64,000 nucleotides of DNA from Mycolicibacterium porcinum (GCA_001942045.1 MSTD01000006.1:14014-78013), one strand, 5' to 3'; numbered from the stretch's first letter, positions 38,771 through 53,032 are shown. Notes: a model not told the origin generated them from the letters alone. Program-made: numbers and translations.

Positions 38771-39951
38771 GTGGGTTCAAATCTGACTGAAGCGGTCGAG
38801 AGCGTGGCCGCCAACAAGGGCGAGCTGTTCGCATCGTTCGACGTCAACGCGTTCGAGGTGCCCGGCGGTCGCGACGAGCTGTGGCGGTTCACCCCGCTCA
38901 AGCGGTTGCGTGGCCTGCATGACGGCTCGGCCGTCGCGAACGGTCACGCCGGTATCACCGTGACCGAGCGGCCCGGCGTGACCGTGGAGACCGTCGGCCG
39001 TGAAGACAAGCGGCTCGGCGAGGGCGGCGTGCCCACCGATCGGGTTGCGGCCCAGGCGTACTCGTCATTCGATACCGCGACGGTGGTGACGGTCAAGCGG
39101 GACACCGAGGTGGCCGAGCCCATCGAGATCGTGATCGACGGTCCCGGTGTGGACACCGTGGGCTACGGGCACCTGCAGATCCGCGTCGAGGAACTGTCCC
39201 GGGCGATCGTGGTTGTCGACCTGCGCGGCAGCGGAACCTACGCGGACAACGTCGAGATCATCGTCGGTGATGCGGCCGGCCTCGGATTGATCTGGATCGC
39301 CGACTGGGCCGACGACATGGTGCACGTCAGTTCGCACCACGCCAAGCTCGGCAAGGACGCGGTGCTCGGCCACGTCAACGTCACCCTCGGTGGCGACGTG
39401 GTGCGCACCTCGGCCACCGTACGGTTCACCGGACCGGGCGGTGACGCCAAGATGCTCGGCACCTACTTCGCCGACGACGGCCAGTTCTTCGAGTCGCGGC
39501 TGCTGGTCGATCATGCTCAGCCGCACTGTAAGTCCGACGTCCTCTACAAGGGTGCGCTGCAAGGGGATCCGGATTCCAAGAAGCCCGACGCGCATACGGT
39601 GTGGATCGGCGACGTGTTGATCCGGGCCGAGGCCACCGGCACCGACACCTTCGAGGTGAACCGCAACCTGGTGCTCACCGACGGTGCTCGCGCCGACTCG
39701 GTGCCCAACCTCGAAATCGAGACCGGCGAGATCGTCGGCGCGGGGCATGCCAGTGCCACCGGGCGTTTCGACGACGAGCAGTTGTTCTATCTGCGCGCCC
39801 GCGGCATCCCCGAGGATCAGGCCCGGCGCCTGGTCGTGCGCGGATTCTTCAACGAGATCATCGCCAAGATCGCTGTGCCCGAGGTGCGTGAGCGCCTGAC
39901 CGCAGCCATCGAAAAAGAACTTGCCATCACCGAATCGAAAGCATCGCACTA

Positions 39952-39952
<1 letters not shown>
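38771..39952 (+). CDS. sufD: SufD, Fe-S assembly scaffold subunit
   Basis: This 393-residue partner of SufB and SufC shares the SufBD beta-helix fold; the conserved late part LFYLRARGIPEDQARRLVVR with GFFNEII is clear. The GTG start immediately follows the sufB stop with no spacer, and the stop overlaps sufC (TAATG). SufD is thought to aid iron entry to the scaffold. Confidence 0.97.
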
Positions 39953-42461
<2,509 letters not shown>

Positions 42462-42465
<4 letters not shown>

Positions 42466-42803
42466 GTGACACCGCTTCTGACGAACTGCTGGCTGACGTC
42501 GAGGAAGCCATGCGTGACGTGGTGGACCCCGAGCTGGGCATCAACGTCGTCGATCTTGGTCTGGTTTACGGACTCAACGTCGAAGAGGGTGACGAGGGCC
42601 CAGTGGCGCTGATCGACATGACACTCACCTCGGCGGCCTGTCCGCTGACCGACGTGATCGAGGATCAATCGCGCACCGCGTTGGTGGGCGCGGGTCTGGT
42701 CAACGAGATCAAGATCAACTGGGTCTGGAATCCGCCGTGGGGCCCGGACAAGATCACCGACGACGGCCGCGAGCAGCTGCGGGCCCTCGGTTTCACCGTC
42801 TGA
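42462..42803 (+). CDS. sufT: SufT, MIP18/DUF59 Fe-S maturation factor
   Basis: This 113-residue protein has the MIP18 pattern: MRDVVDPELGINVVDLGLVYGL, then TLTSAACPLTDVI with a conserved cysteine, and a tail VWNPPWGPDKITDDGREQL. It helps deliver clusters to client proteins. It is the last recognised gene of the suf operon and overlaps sufU by four bases. Confidence 0.95.
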
Positions 42804-42863
42804 GGCGACTCTGTCGGTGCTCGGTGCTACCAATGTCGCCAACAGGCGAATATGGAGGCACGC

Positions 42864-43844
42864 ATGGAGCACAGTCCTGAGGTAAAGGTCGTCGGCGACC
42901 AATTGGTTTTGGGCCCGGTCACTGTCGAATTCGTGCGGACGCTGCGCATCCCGGAGTCCGGATTGCACCCGCTCCCACCGGGTCTCGGCTCGTTCCCGCT
43001 GCGCCGCGTCCAGGACTATCCGGATCGGGTGCCGGCCGAGTGGCTCGCACACGGCGGGGTCATGTTGCCGGTATACCAGCGCGAGGCGATGTGGCTGTTG
43101 TTCCGCTCGCCCGAACCTGCCGCGCTACAGGTCGGCGTCGGGAAGGTATGCGCGGTCAGCGGCGAGAGCTGGACTGACCGGCTGGACCACGACCCCCAGA
43201 ACTACGTCGCGCTGCCCGAGCAGCCGTGGCTCGACGGCATCAACGCCGGTGACGGATTCATCCGACAGTTCGTGGCCGTGCCGCTCGGTTCCGGGGCCAC
43301 CGTGGAAGGCCAGATCACCGGGCAGGAAGTCCATGGTGGTGTGCAATTGCGTGCCGTGGGTCTGACGGCGCAAGCGCTGCAGGCATGGCAGGCGCGGCCA
43401 CCGTTCGAGGACTCGATGATCTGCGAAGACAGTTGCGCGCTCCTTCCGGCACCGTGCGGGGCACCGGCGATGGGCCTTGGCGCCGGCGGCCGGATGCGGC
43501 AGGAGGTGTATGCCGACGATCGTCCGCTGTCCGACTACGACGAGGACCGATCCTGGCGGGTGTTCGTGCACCTGTGCAGTGCGGCGCAGTGGACCGCCAT
43601 CACCGGTGAGGTGCCGCCACCGACTCCGGTGGACCGCGACGCCTATGTCGCGGCCGGCCTGCCATGGTTCGACTACTACGACGCGGACGCTCAAGACTTG
43701 GCCGCGCCCGAGGTGTTGGCGAACGTGAAGAGCGTCGGCGACTGGTTCGGGAAGGGTGAAAAACCTTTCGTCCCGGTCGATCCCACGAAAGTCCTCACGC
43801 TGAAGGGTGCTGCGGGCGACGCTGTTGCCGATGGAGATTGGTAG
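42864..43844 (+). CDS. Conserved hypothetical protein, 326 aa
   Basis: I do not recognise this protein. It is soluble and has no signal peptide. Features include an aromatic patch (QREAMWLLFRSPEP), VGVGKVCAVSGESW, a glycine-rich region after a cysteine group (ICEDSCALLPAPCGAP), and QEVYADDRPLSDYDEDRSW. The C-terminus is acidic. The ATG at 42864 has GGAGG five bases upstream, so I prefer it to the ATG at 42852. It lies 60 bases after sufT and could be read from the suf transcript. Confidence 0.65.
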   Translation: MEHSPEVKVVGDQLVLGPVTVEFVRTLRIPESGLHPLPPGLGSFPLRRVQDYPDRVPAEWLAHGGVMLPVYQREAMWLLFRSPEPAALQVGVGKVCAVSGESWTDRLDHDPQNYVALPEQPWLDGINAGDGFIRQFVAVPLGSGATVEGQITGQEVHGGVQLRAVGLTAQALQAWQARPPFEDSMICEDSCALLPAPCGAPAMGLGAGGRMRQEVYADDRPLSDYDEDRSWRVFVHLCSAAQWTAITGEVPPPTPVDRDAYVAAGLPWFDYYDADAQDLAAPEVLANVKSVGDWFGKGEKPFVPVDPTKVLTLKGAAGDAVADGDW

Positions 43845-43850
43845 TAGACG

Positions 43851-44378
43851 GTGTTGACCGTTCCGGCGTTCGTCTGGCGGAGCGGCTTCGCGGGCCGGGC
43901 ATTGGTCATCGGTGCCGCGGTGGGCGTGGTGCTGGGAGTGCTCGCCTGGCTGGATTCCGGGTTCTGGCTCTCGGGCGTGATCGTCCTGGTCATCGTCGGC
44001 ACGTTCTACGGCATCTGGATGGCGCGCCGGATGGCACGGTACTGGCCGATGTCGAAAGAACTCACCGGAGGCCAGCGGGTGACGGTCGTACGTGCGGCTC
44101 GCGCCGGTCAGCGGATCGACGATCCGCGGTTGGCCGGGGCTATCCGCGATTTCGGCCGGGGCGTGGACGCGGCCGTCGAGTCGGCCCGCCCGTTTCGCTG
44201 GCTGCTGCCGGTGGTGCTCGTCGTCGCCGCGGCGAGTGCGTTGTGGGACGCCGCATTCGGTTCGGTCGGGAATGTCGTGGTGTCGGTGATCTACCTGGCG
44301 GCGTTGGCCGTGGAGTTGTTCTGGTGGCCGAAACGACAAGCCCAGCTGCTGACCAATATTCGGCAGGCCTGTGGATAA
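43851..44378 (+). CDS. Small membrane protein, 175 aa
   Basis: This 175-residue protein has a hydrophobic pair near the N-terminus (residues about 15-55), a central soluble part with a basic stretch (MARRMARYWPMSKEL), and a second hydrophobic pair (about 122-160), giving four membrane helices. I recognise no family. A GTG start lies six bases after the upstream hypothetical gene, so the two are probably co-transcribed. Confidence 0.6.
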   Translation: MLTVPAFVWRSGFAGRALVIGAAVGVVLGVLAWLDSGFWLSGVIVLVIVGTFYGIWMARRMARYWPMSKELTGGQRVTVVRAARAGQRIDDPRLAGAIRDFGRGVDAAVESARPFRWLLPVVLVVAAASALWDAAFGSVGNVVVSVIYLAALAVELFWWPKRQAQLLTNIRQACG

Positions 44379-44473
44379 CTTTGGCGCCGCGCGGATTTCT
44401 TGTCGGCCTGCGTCGCTAGCTTCCAGCTCATCGGGAGCGGATGGCGTTTCCCGGACAGTCGGAAGGAACTGCG

Positions 44474-45166
44474 ATGAGTTCAGATGTCGAGAAGTTGTAC
44501 GACGCATGCCTACGCGATCTCGGTGATCCACAGCGTTGGTTCAGCCCACGCGGATATCCGGATTCGTTGGCGCTGTGTGTGATCGATTCGGTCTACTCAA
44601 CCGGGGCGCGATACGTCACCGTGGAGAAGATCATCGCTCGCTACCGCGGCTACCGGGCGGCCCAAGGCGCTGATGCCGAGACCGACGGCGCCGCCGAACT
44701 CCTGCACAACATCGCCGAGTTGGGTGGTCCAGACCCGTGGGCGTCCCAGATCGGCAACCGGCGGCCCACATCGACTGCGGTGAACGCGCCACTGAAGTCC
44801 GTCGCGGTGGTCCGAGCAGCGGAAGTTCTTGTCGCCCAGGGGATTCTGACCACCGAAGACTTGCGGGCGATCGTCGATGACGAAATCCGCCGCGACGAAG
44901 TAAAGGCGGCGTGGTGTGCCGTGCCGGGGCAGCGGTCCGGAATCACGTGGGAGTACACCCAGATCTTGGCGAAGATTCCTGGTGTGAAGGCCGATCGAAT
45001 GGTGCTCGGCTATGTCTGCCGGGAAGTCGGCCCGCTCGATGCGGTCCGAGCGGCGGAGCTGGTGCGTGCGACGGCCGAAGCGGGCGGTTGGGACGTCATC
45101 GACCTCGACCATGCCATCTGGCGATTCGAGTCGAAACGCCCGTATCAGCGGAACGTGCCGGCCTGA
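44474..45166 (+). CDS. Hypothetical protein with an HhH-GPD (endonuclease III)-like look
   Basis: This 230-residue protein is helical. The segment ITWEYTQILAKIPGVKADRM resembles the helix-hairpin-helix of the endonuclease III superfamily, and the N-terminal SLALCVIDSVYSTGARY followed by VEKIIARYRGY fits the fold. No Fe-S cysteines or clear catalytic Asp/Lys are evident, so DNA repair activity is unproven. The ATG at 44474 has GGAAGGA nearby; a TAGCTT hexamer at 44417-44422 is a possible -10. It is not in the M. tuberculosis order. Confidence 0.55.
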   Translation: MSSDVEKLYDACLRDLGDPQRWFSPRGYPDSLALCVIDSVYSTGARYVTVEKIIARYRGYRAAQGADAETDGAAELLHNIAELGGPDPWASQIGNRRPTSTAVNAPLKSVAVVRAAEVLVAQGILTTEDLRAIVDDEIRRDEVKAAWCAVPGQRSGITWEYTQILAKIPGVKADRMVLGYVCREVGPLDAVRAAELVRATAEAGGWDVIDLDHAIWRFESKRPYQRNVPA

Positions 45167-45281
45167 CGATCGGTGCGCACGGCGGCGGCTTTCGGTGGAG
45201 TGCGACCACCGAAAGCCTGCTGCCGGCTCGCATTGCCCATATGGTGGGAACAGGCCGTCAAGCCCCGACGTTAGGAAAAGT

Positions 45282-45656
45282 GTGAGTACGCAAGACATCA
45301 CCGCAGATCAGTTCAATGACATCGTCAACGGCAACGAGATCGTGCTGGTGGATTTCTGGGCGTCGTGGTGTGGGCCGTGCCGCGCATTCGCGCCGACCTT
45401 CAAGGCCGCGTCCGAGCAGCACCCCGACGTCGTCTTCGCCAAGGTGGATACCGAGGCTGAGCAGGGGCTCGCCGCGGCAGCCGATATCCGGTCGATCCCC
45501 ACCTTGATGGCGTTCAAGAAGGGCAAATTGGTCTTCAACCAGGCCGGAGCGCTGCCGCCGGCAGCACTTGAGGACCTGGTGCAGCAGATCAAGGAATTCG
45601 ACATCGACGCGGCCATGAAAGAGCAGGCCGCTCAGGGCGACGCCGAACAGGTCTGA
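45282..45656 (+). CDS. trxA: Thioredoxin
   Basis: This 124-residue protein has the redox motif WCGPC (C30, C33) and the cis-Pro segment RSIPTLMAFKKG. A C-terminal tail of about 15 residues beyond the core fold is Ala/Gln-rich. The GTG start has AGGAAAAG upstream; the in-frame extension to 45012 overlaps the upstream gene and is not real. The symbol is given for the family; mycobacteria have several thioredoxins and this one sits where M. tuberculosis has the Rv1470/Rv1471 pair. Confidence 0.9.
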   Translation: MSTQDITADQFNDIVNGNEIVLVDFWASWCGPCRAFAPTFKAASEQHPDVVFAKVDTEAEQGLAAAADIRSIPTLMAFKKGKLVFNQAGALPPAALEDLVQQIKEFDIDAAMKEQAAQGDAEQV

Positions 45657-45662
45657 CGCGCG

Positions 45663-45678
45663 GCACGCGATAGCGTGC
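45663..45678. promoter_or_regulatory. Dyad GCACGC-GATA-GCGTGC over the echA12 -10
   Basis: Perfect six-base arms surround GATA, six bases after the trx stop. The hexamer TAGCGT (45671-45676) inside it is a candidate -10, followed by seven bases and GTG at 45684. The dyad could be an operator for echA12 or a stem ending the trx message. Confidence 0.5.
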
Positions 45679-45683
45679 TGTCC

Positions 45684-46505
45684 GTGACTGCGCAGAACGA
45701 ATTCGTCCTGGTCGACCGTCCCCGCCCGGACGTGGCCCTGGTGACCCTCAACCGCCCCGAGCGGATGAACTCGATGGCGTTCGACGTCATGGTCCCGCTC
45801 AAGGATGTCCTGGAAGAGTTGCGCTACGACAACAGTGTGCGCGTCGTGGTGCTGACTGGGGCCGGCCGAGGCTTCTCGTCCGGGGCCGATCACAAGTCGG
45901 CCGGATCGGTGCCGCATGTCGCCGGGCTGACCCGGCCGACGTATGCGTTGCGGTCGATGGAGATCCTCGACGATGTGATTCTCGCCCTACGGCGCCTGCA
46001 CCAGCCGGTCATCGCCGCGGTGAACGGCGCGGCTATCGGAGGCGGCCTCTGCCTGGCGCTGGCGTGCGACGTCCGGGTCGCCGCCGAAGGCGCCTACTTC
46101 CGTGCCGCGGGGATCAACAACGGTCTTACCGCCAGTGAGCTGGGCTTGTCCTACCTGTTGCCGCGGGCGATCGGCTCGTCACGTGCCTTCGAGATCATGT
46201 TGACCGGCCGCGACGTCGATGCCACCGAGGCCGAACGCATCGGTCTGGTGTCCAGCGTGGTGGCCGAGGATGCGCTTCTGGACACCTGCTACGACATGGC
46301 GGAACGCATGGCGGCATTCTCCCGGCCGGGAATCGAGTTGACCAAGCGCACACTTTGGAGTGGACTGGACGCCGCTAGCCTGGAGGGGCACATGCAGGCC
46401 GAGGGCCTGGGACAACTCTTCGTGCGCCTGCTCACCGCAAACTTTGAGGAAGCGGTTGCCGCGCGCGCCGAGAAGCGCAGCCCCATTTTTACCGACGACA
46501 AGTAA
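45684..46505 (+). CDS. echA12: Enoyl-CoA hydratase/isomerase family protein EchA12
   Basis: This 273-residue crotonase-fold protein has the oxyanion-hole segments AGRGFSSGADHKS and NGAAIGGGLCLALACD; the sequence matches M. tuberculosis EchA12 closely by memory. In place of the usual catalytic Glu pair it has INNGLTASELGLSYLLPRAIG with one Glu, so hydratase activity is uncertain. The GTG at 45684 is chosen from the leaderless pattern; a GTG at 45675 is the alternative. Probably membrane-linked lipid metabolism, by homology. Confidence 0.9.
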   Translation: MTAQNEFVLVDRPRPDVALVTLNRPERMNSMAFDVMVPLKDVLEELRYDNSVRVVVLTGAGRGFSSGADHKSAGSVPHVAGLTRPTYALRSMEILDDVILALRRLHQPVIAAVNGAAIGGGLCLALACDVRVAAEGAYFRAAGINNGLTASELGLSYLLPRAIGSSRAFEIMLTGRDVDATEAERIGLVSSVVAEDALLDTCYDMAERMAAFSRPGIELTKRTLWSGLDAASLEGHMQAEGLGQLFVRLLTANFEEAVAARAEKRSPIFTDDK

Positions 46506-46532
46506 CACCGAGTCACCGAGGAGGACCGCAGC

Positions 46533-48161
46533 GTGATCACCGCAACGGACCTGGAGGTCCGCGCCGGCGCGCGCACGCTGCTGTCCACCGATGGCTCTGC
46601 GCTGCGGGTGCAGCCGGGCGACCGGATCGGTCTGGTCGGACGCAACGGCGCGGGCAAGACCACCACCATGCGCATCCTGGCCGGGGAGGGCGAACCCTAC
46701 GCGGGCACCATCACGCGCACGGGGGAGATCGGTTATCTGCCCCAGGATCCTCGTGAAGGCAATCTCGACGTGCTGGCCCGTGACCGGGTGCTGTCAGCGC
46801 GCGGACTGGACACGCTGCTGGCCGACCTGGAGAAGCAGCAGGCCCTGATGGCGGAGGTGGCCGACGATGCCGCCCGTGACAAGGCCGTGCGTCGCTACGG
46901 GCAGCTGGAGGAGCGGTTCTCGGCCCTCGGCGGGTATGCCGCTGAGAGCGAGGCCGGCCGCATCTGCGCGAGCCTCGGGCTGCCCGACCGGGTGCTGACC
47001 CAGCCGCTGCGGACCCTGTCCGGTGGGCAGCGCCGTCGGGTGGAGCTGGCACGCATCCTGTTTGCGGCGTCCGAGACCGGATCCGGTTCGGCCACCACGC
47101 TGTTGCTGGACGAGCCGACCAACCACCTCGACGCGGACTCCATCGGCTGGCTTCGCGACTTCCTGCACAACCACACCGGCGGCCTCGTCGTGATCAGTCA
47201 CGATGTCGATCTGCTCGACGAGGTGGTCAACCGGGTGTGGTTCCTCGACGCGGTCCGCGGCGAGGCCGACGTCTACAACATGGGCTGGAAGAAGTACCTC
47301 GACGCGCGCGCCACCGACGAACAGCGGCGCCGCCGCGAACGTGCCAACGCCGAGAAGAAGGCAGGCGCGCTGCGCGCCCAGGCTGCGAAGATGGGCGCGA
47401 AGGCCACCAAAGCCGTTGCCGCACAGAACATGTTGCGCCGCGCGGAACGCATGATCGCCGAGCTCGATGCCGAGCGGGTGGCCGACAAGGTGGCCCGGAT
47501 CAAGTTCCCCACGCCGGCGCCGTGCGGCAAGACGCCGCTGGTGGCCAAGGGGCTCACCAAGACCTACGGGTCACTGGAGATCTTCACCGGTGTCGACCTC
47601 GCCATCGACCGCGGTTCGCGGGTGGTGGTACTGGGACTCAACGGCGCCGGTAAGACCACCCTGCTGCGGCTGCTGGCGGGTGTGGAGACCGCCGACGCCG
47701 GGGTCCTCGAACCCGGCCATGGCTGCAAGATCGGCTATTTCGCCCAGGAGCACGACACCCTCGACAACGAGGCGACGGTCTGGGAGAACATCCGCCACGC
47801 TGCCCCAGACACCGGGGAGCAGGATCTTCGAGGTCTGTTGGGCGCCTTCATGTTCACCGGGCCGCAGTTGGAGCAGCCCGCGGGCACGCTGTCCGGTGGT
47901 GAGAAGACGCGCCTGGCGCTGGCCGGCCTCGTCGCTTCGACGGCCAATGTGTTGTTGCTCGACGAGCCGACCAACAACCTCGATCCCGCGTCGCGTGAGC
48001 AGGTGCTCGACGCGCTGCGCAGCTACCAGGGTGCGGTGGTGTTGGTGACGCACGATCCGGGCGCGGCCGAAGCTCTCGATCCGCAGCGGGTGGTGCTGCT
48101 GCCGGATGGCACGGAGGACTTCTGGTCCACCGAGTACCGGGACCTCATCGAACTCGCCTGA
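46533..48161 (+). CDS. ABC-F family ATPase (ribosome-associated type)
   Basis: This 542-residue protein has two ATPase domains and no membrane segment. Walker A sites are GRNGAGKTTT and GLNGAGKTTL, signatures LSGGQRRRVE and LSGGEKTRLA, Walker B sites LLLDEPTNHLD and LLLDEPTNNLD. The basic linker (about residues 245-310, EQRRRRERANAEKKAGALRA) fits the P-site arm. ABC-F proteins act on the ribosome; some protect against antibiotics. The M. tuberculosis homologue (Rv1473) was labelled a macrolide transporter, which its lack of membrane helices does not support. GTG start with GAGGAGG upstream. Confidence 0.92.
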   Translation: MITATDLEVRAGARTLLSTDGSALRVQPGDRIGLVGRNGAGKTTTMRILAGEGEPYAGTITRTGEIGYLPQDPREGNLDVLARDRVLSARGLDTLLADLEKQQALMAEVADDAARDKAVRRYGQLEERFSALGGYAAESEAGRICASLGLPDRVLTQPLRTLSGGQRRRVELARILFAASETGSGSATTLLLDEPTNHLDADSIGWLRDFLHNHTGGLVVISHDVDLLDEVVNRVWFLDAVRGEADVYNMGWKKYLDARATDEQRRRRERANAEKKAGALRAQAAKMGAKATKAVAAQNMLRRAERMIAELDAERVADKVARIKFPTPAPCGKTPLVAKGLTKTYGSLEIFTGVDLAIDRGSRVVVLGLNGAGKTTLLRLLAGVETADAGVLEPGHGCKIGYFAQEHDTLDNEATVWENIRHAAPDTGEQDLRGLLGAFMFTGPQLEQPAGTLSGGEKTRLALAGLVASTANVLLLDEPTNNLDPASREQVLDALRSYQGAVVLVTHDPGAAEALDPQRVVLLPDGTEDFWSTEYRDLIELA

Positions 48162-48221
48162 CGGCGAATTGCCAAGAACCGGAGCATCTTCGAGAACGTC
48201 AATTTAAGACGTTGGACAAAT

Positions 48222-48243
48222 CGACCCCTCGGTGTGTGGGTCG
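48222..48243 (+). terminator. Terminator-like hairpin after the ABC-F gene
   Basis: CGACCC and GGGTCG form a six-base stem with a ten-base loop, followed by TTTCT. A smaller stem AACGTC-N7-GACGTT lies just before it (48195-48213). TACTGT at 48248-48253, right after, is a possible -10 for the small HTH gene. The 129-base gap is thereby explained. Confidence 0.45.
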
Positions 48244-48290
48244 TTTCTACTGTGGGTATCCGTCGGGACATCACAAGCGGGGAGATGTCG

Positions 48291-48485
48291 ATGAGGGATA
48301 TGAACAAGAGCCGTGGCGAACTGCTGGCCGAACTGCGCAAGGAGTACGAGGGGGGTGCCAGTATTCGCTCGCTTGTGGCCAAGACCGGCCGCTCGTACGG
48401 CTCGATCCACAGCTTGCTGCGGGAGTCGGGTACGACGATGCGCAGCCGCGGCGGCCCGAATCACCGCACCCGGTCGCGGGCGTGA
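48291..48485 (+). CDS. Small helix-turn-helix protein (Rv1473A-like)
   Basis: This 64-residue protein consists almost only of an HTH: LLAELRKEYEGGASIRSLVA followed by KTGRSYGSIHSLLRESG, with a basic tail (MRSRGGPNHRTRSRA). It is found at this place as Rv1473A in M. tuberculosis. The ATG at 48291 has GGGGAG six bases upstream; an in-frame ATG at 48285 is too close. It is a likely DNA-binding protein; its targets are unknown. Confidence 0.85.
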   Translation: MRDMNKSRGELLAELRKEYEGGASIRSLVAKTGRSYGSIHSLLRESGTTMRSRGGPNHRTRSRA

Positions 48486-48514
48486 CGAGCACAACCGCTG
48501 TGCGGTAGCCGGAT

Positions 48515-49093
48515 TCAGCTGTCCGTCGGCGTCTGCTGGCGCACGCTGTCCTCGACCAGGTCCAGCACCGCGGTGAGGTTCTTCGGGTCTTCGCCGGAGG
48601 CGATGCGGGCTACCAGGCCGTCGAGGACCAGGTCGAGGTAGATGTGCAGGACCGCACTCGGCACGTCGTCGCGGAGTCGCCCGGCCTGCTTCTGGCGGCG
48701 TAGACGTTCGGTGATCGCGGCGTCCAATTCGGCCGAGCGTTCCGCCCAGCCTCGGTGAAATGCCGGGTCGTTACGCAGTTTTCGGGCGATTTCGAGCCGG
48801 GTCGCCAACCAGTCGAACTGTTCGGGTGCTGCCAGCATGTTGCGCATCACCTGAATGAGACCTTCGCGGGCAGCCACGTCGGCCATTCGCTCGGCGTCCT
48901 CGCGGGCCAGCTCGAAGAACAAGGTGTCCTTGTCCTTGAAGTGATGAAAGATCGCGCCGCGCGACAACCCGATGGTTTCCTCGAGCCGCCGCACGGTCGC
49001 GCTTTCATACCCGTACTGACCGAAGCAGCGCCGGGCGCCGTCAAGAATCTGACGGCGCCGGGCCGCGAGGTGGTCGTCCGTCACCCGGGGCAT
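48515..49093 (-). CDS. acnR: AcnR, TetR-family repressor of aconitase
   Basis: This 192-residue TetR protein has the HTH TVRRLEETIGLSRGAIFHHF (residues about 33-52) followed by KDKDTLFFELA. It matches AcnR of corynebacteria, which represses acn and binds citrate or iron-related signals. It lies 68 bases downstream of acn on the same strand, the usual arrangement. A candidate site for it lies upstream of acn at 52049-52064. Confidence 0.92.
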   Translation of the reverse strand: MPRVTDDHLAARRRQILDGARRCFGQYGYESATVRRLEETIGLSRGAIFHHFKDKDTLFFELAREDAERMADVAAREGLIQVMRNMLAAPEQFDWLATRLEIARKLRNDPAFHRGWAERSAELDAAITERLRRQKQAGRLRDDVPSAVLHIYLDLVLDGLVARIASGEDPKNLTAVLDLVEDSVRQQTPTDS

Positions 49094-49161
49094 TCAGACC
49101 ACTCCTCGCGCGAGCGCCGGTTGGCGCTGTCCCTTACCTGCTTCGGTCAGTCCGGACAGGA

Positions 49162-52002
<2,841 letters not shown>

Positions 52003-52048
52003 CTAGATCTCACCGCGACGGGCTGTGTCGGCGGCGTTCCGATGTTAA

Positions 52049-52064
52049 CAGTACGCTTGTCCTG
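52049..52064. promoter_or_regulatory. Candidate AcnR operator upstream of acn
   Basis: CAGTACGCTTGTCCTG is an imperfect inverted repeat (CAGTAC/GTCCTG, 5 of 6 pairs). It differs by two bases from the corynebacterial AcnR site I recall, CAGAACGCTTGTACTG. On the acn strand TACTGT, a possible -10, lies within it, about 60 bases before the GTG. Confidence 0.6.
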
Positions 52065-52223
52065 CAATGCCCGGAGGGCCGGGGTCCAGTCTTCCCTTGT
52101 CGCGTTCGAGTTGTCAGCCCGTCGGGCCGATCCGTCTCTCCGGCATGACGATAGGCCGTCGATGCGGTGACAATTTCCCGTGTCGCTTCGCATCCGCGAA
52201 TGGCCTCGGCGTACCGTGCCTAC

Positions 52224-52808
52224 GTGACCGGACCCCATGTCATCCCGTTCCTGCCGGCCTATATCCCGGTCGAGGTGTGCGAGACCGTCGGAATGGATCC
52301 GGCGCAACCCGAGGGCGTGGCCAAGTGCATGGCGGCCGTACAGGCCGACGTCCGCGACGACGGGGTGAGTGCCCCCGCCGCCGATGTCGATGCCCTGCGC
52401 CAGGTCGTCAGTGACGCCCGGCAGGGCGGGGTCGACCTCAAGATCGTGGTGCTGCCGCAGAACCCCGGCATCGACACGCCGCTGCGAGACATCGCCACCG
52501 AGGTCGGGGCGGCCAATCCCGGCGCGACCGTGCTCGCGTTGAGCCCGTCGTTCGCCGGAACGTACAGCCCGACAATCGACCGGGTGACTTTGGAAGCCGG
52601 ACAGGACGTGGCCAAGACCGGTAATGCGGTGTTGTCGGCGAAGAATTTCGTGGGCGAGATTTCGACCCCGGATTTTCCCTGGACCGCGCTCACTATCGTG
52701 CTGACGCTCGGCGTCGCCGCGGCGGCCGCGGTGACTCGCGTTCTGCAGGTGCGTAGCAAACGATTGGCCGGGTCAGGGGCCTCGAGCGCCCACTCCGCCG
52801 AGGGCTGA
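52224..52808 (+). CDS. Rv1476-like membrane protein
   Basis: This 194-residue protein has a soluble N-terminal domain (YIPVEVCETVGMDP, then VDALRQVVSDARQGGVDLKIVVL) and a C-terminal membrane helix (WTALTIVLTLGVAAAAAV) followed by a short basic tail, so the body faces outward or inward depending on topology. No signal peptide is visible. I chose the GTG at 52224 because TACCGT ends six bases upstream (52212-52217), giving a leaderless start; the frame is open to 52167. It lies just before ripA, as in M. tuberculosis. Function is unknown. Confidence 0.8.
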   Translation: MTGPHVIPFLPAYIPVEVCETVGMDPAQPEGVAKCMAAVQADVRDDGVSAPAADVDALRQVVSDARQGGVDLKIVVLPQNPGIDTPLRDIATEVGAANPGATVLALSPSFAGTYSPTIDRVTLEAGQDVAKTGNAVLSAKNFVGEISTPDFPWTALTIVLTLGVAAAAAVTRVLQVRSKRLAGSGASSAHSAEG

Positions 52809-52870
52809 AAAACCCGTCGAACATTAGTTCGGAATAACGCCCAATATCACTAATGGATAACACTATTCGC

Positions 52871-52888
52871 AATTACAATCCTGTAATT
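52871..52888. promoter_or_regulatory. AT-rich dyad in the ripA upstream region
   Basis: AATTACA and TGTAATT form a perfect seven-base inverted repeat with a four-base spacer, in the most AT-rich part of the window (52809-53032). In M. tuberculosis ripA is controlled by MtrA, whose sites I do not see plainly here. The dyad lies 144 bases before the ripA start. No other feature is evident in this 224-base gap except AGGAG at 53017-53021. Confidence 0.4.
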
Positions 52889-53032
52889 CGTGACTAAAGT
52901 TTCTTTGGCTTCAGATGTGACGTACGGTGCAATCGGTACCCATTGTTGCAGTTGTGCTTGATGTGACTTCTGTGCAAAGGCCCCGAGCAAACGCCGGCAC
53001 GCCGACGTTGAGCCATAGGAGACTTGAGTCGA

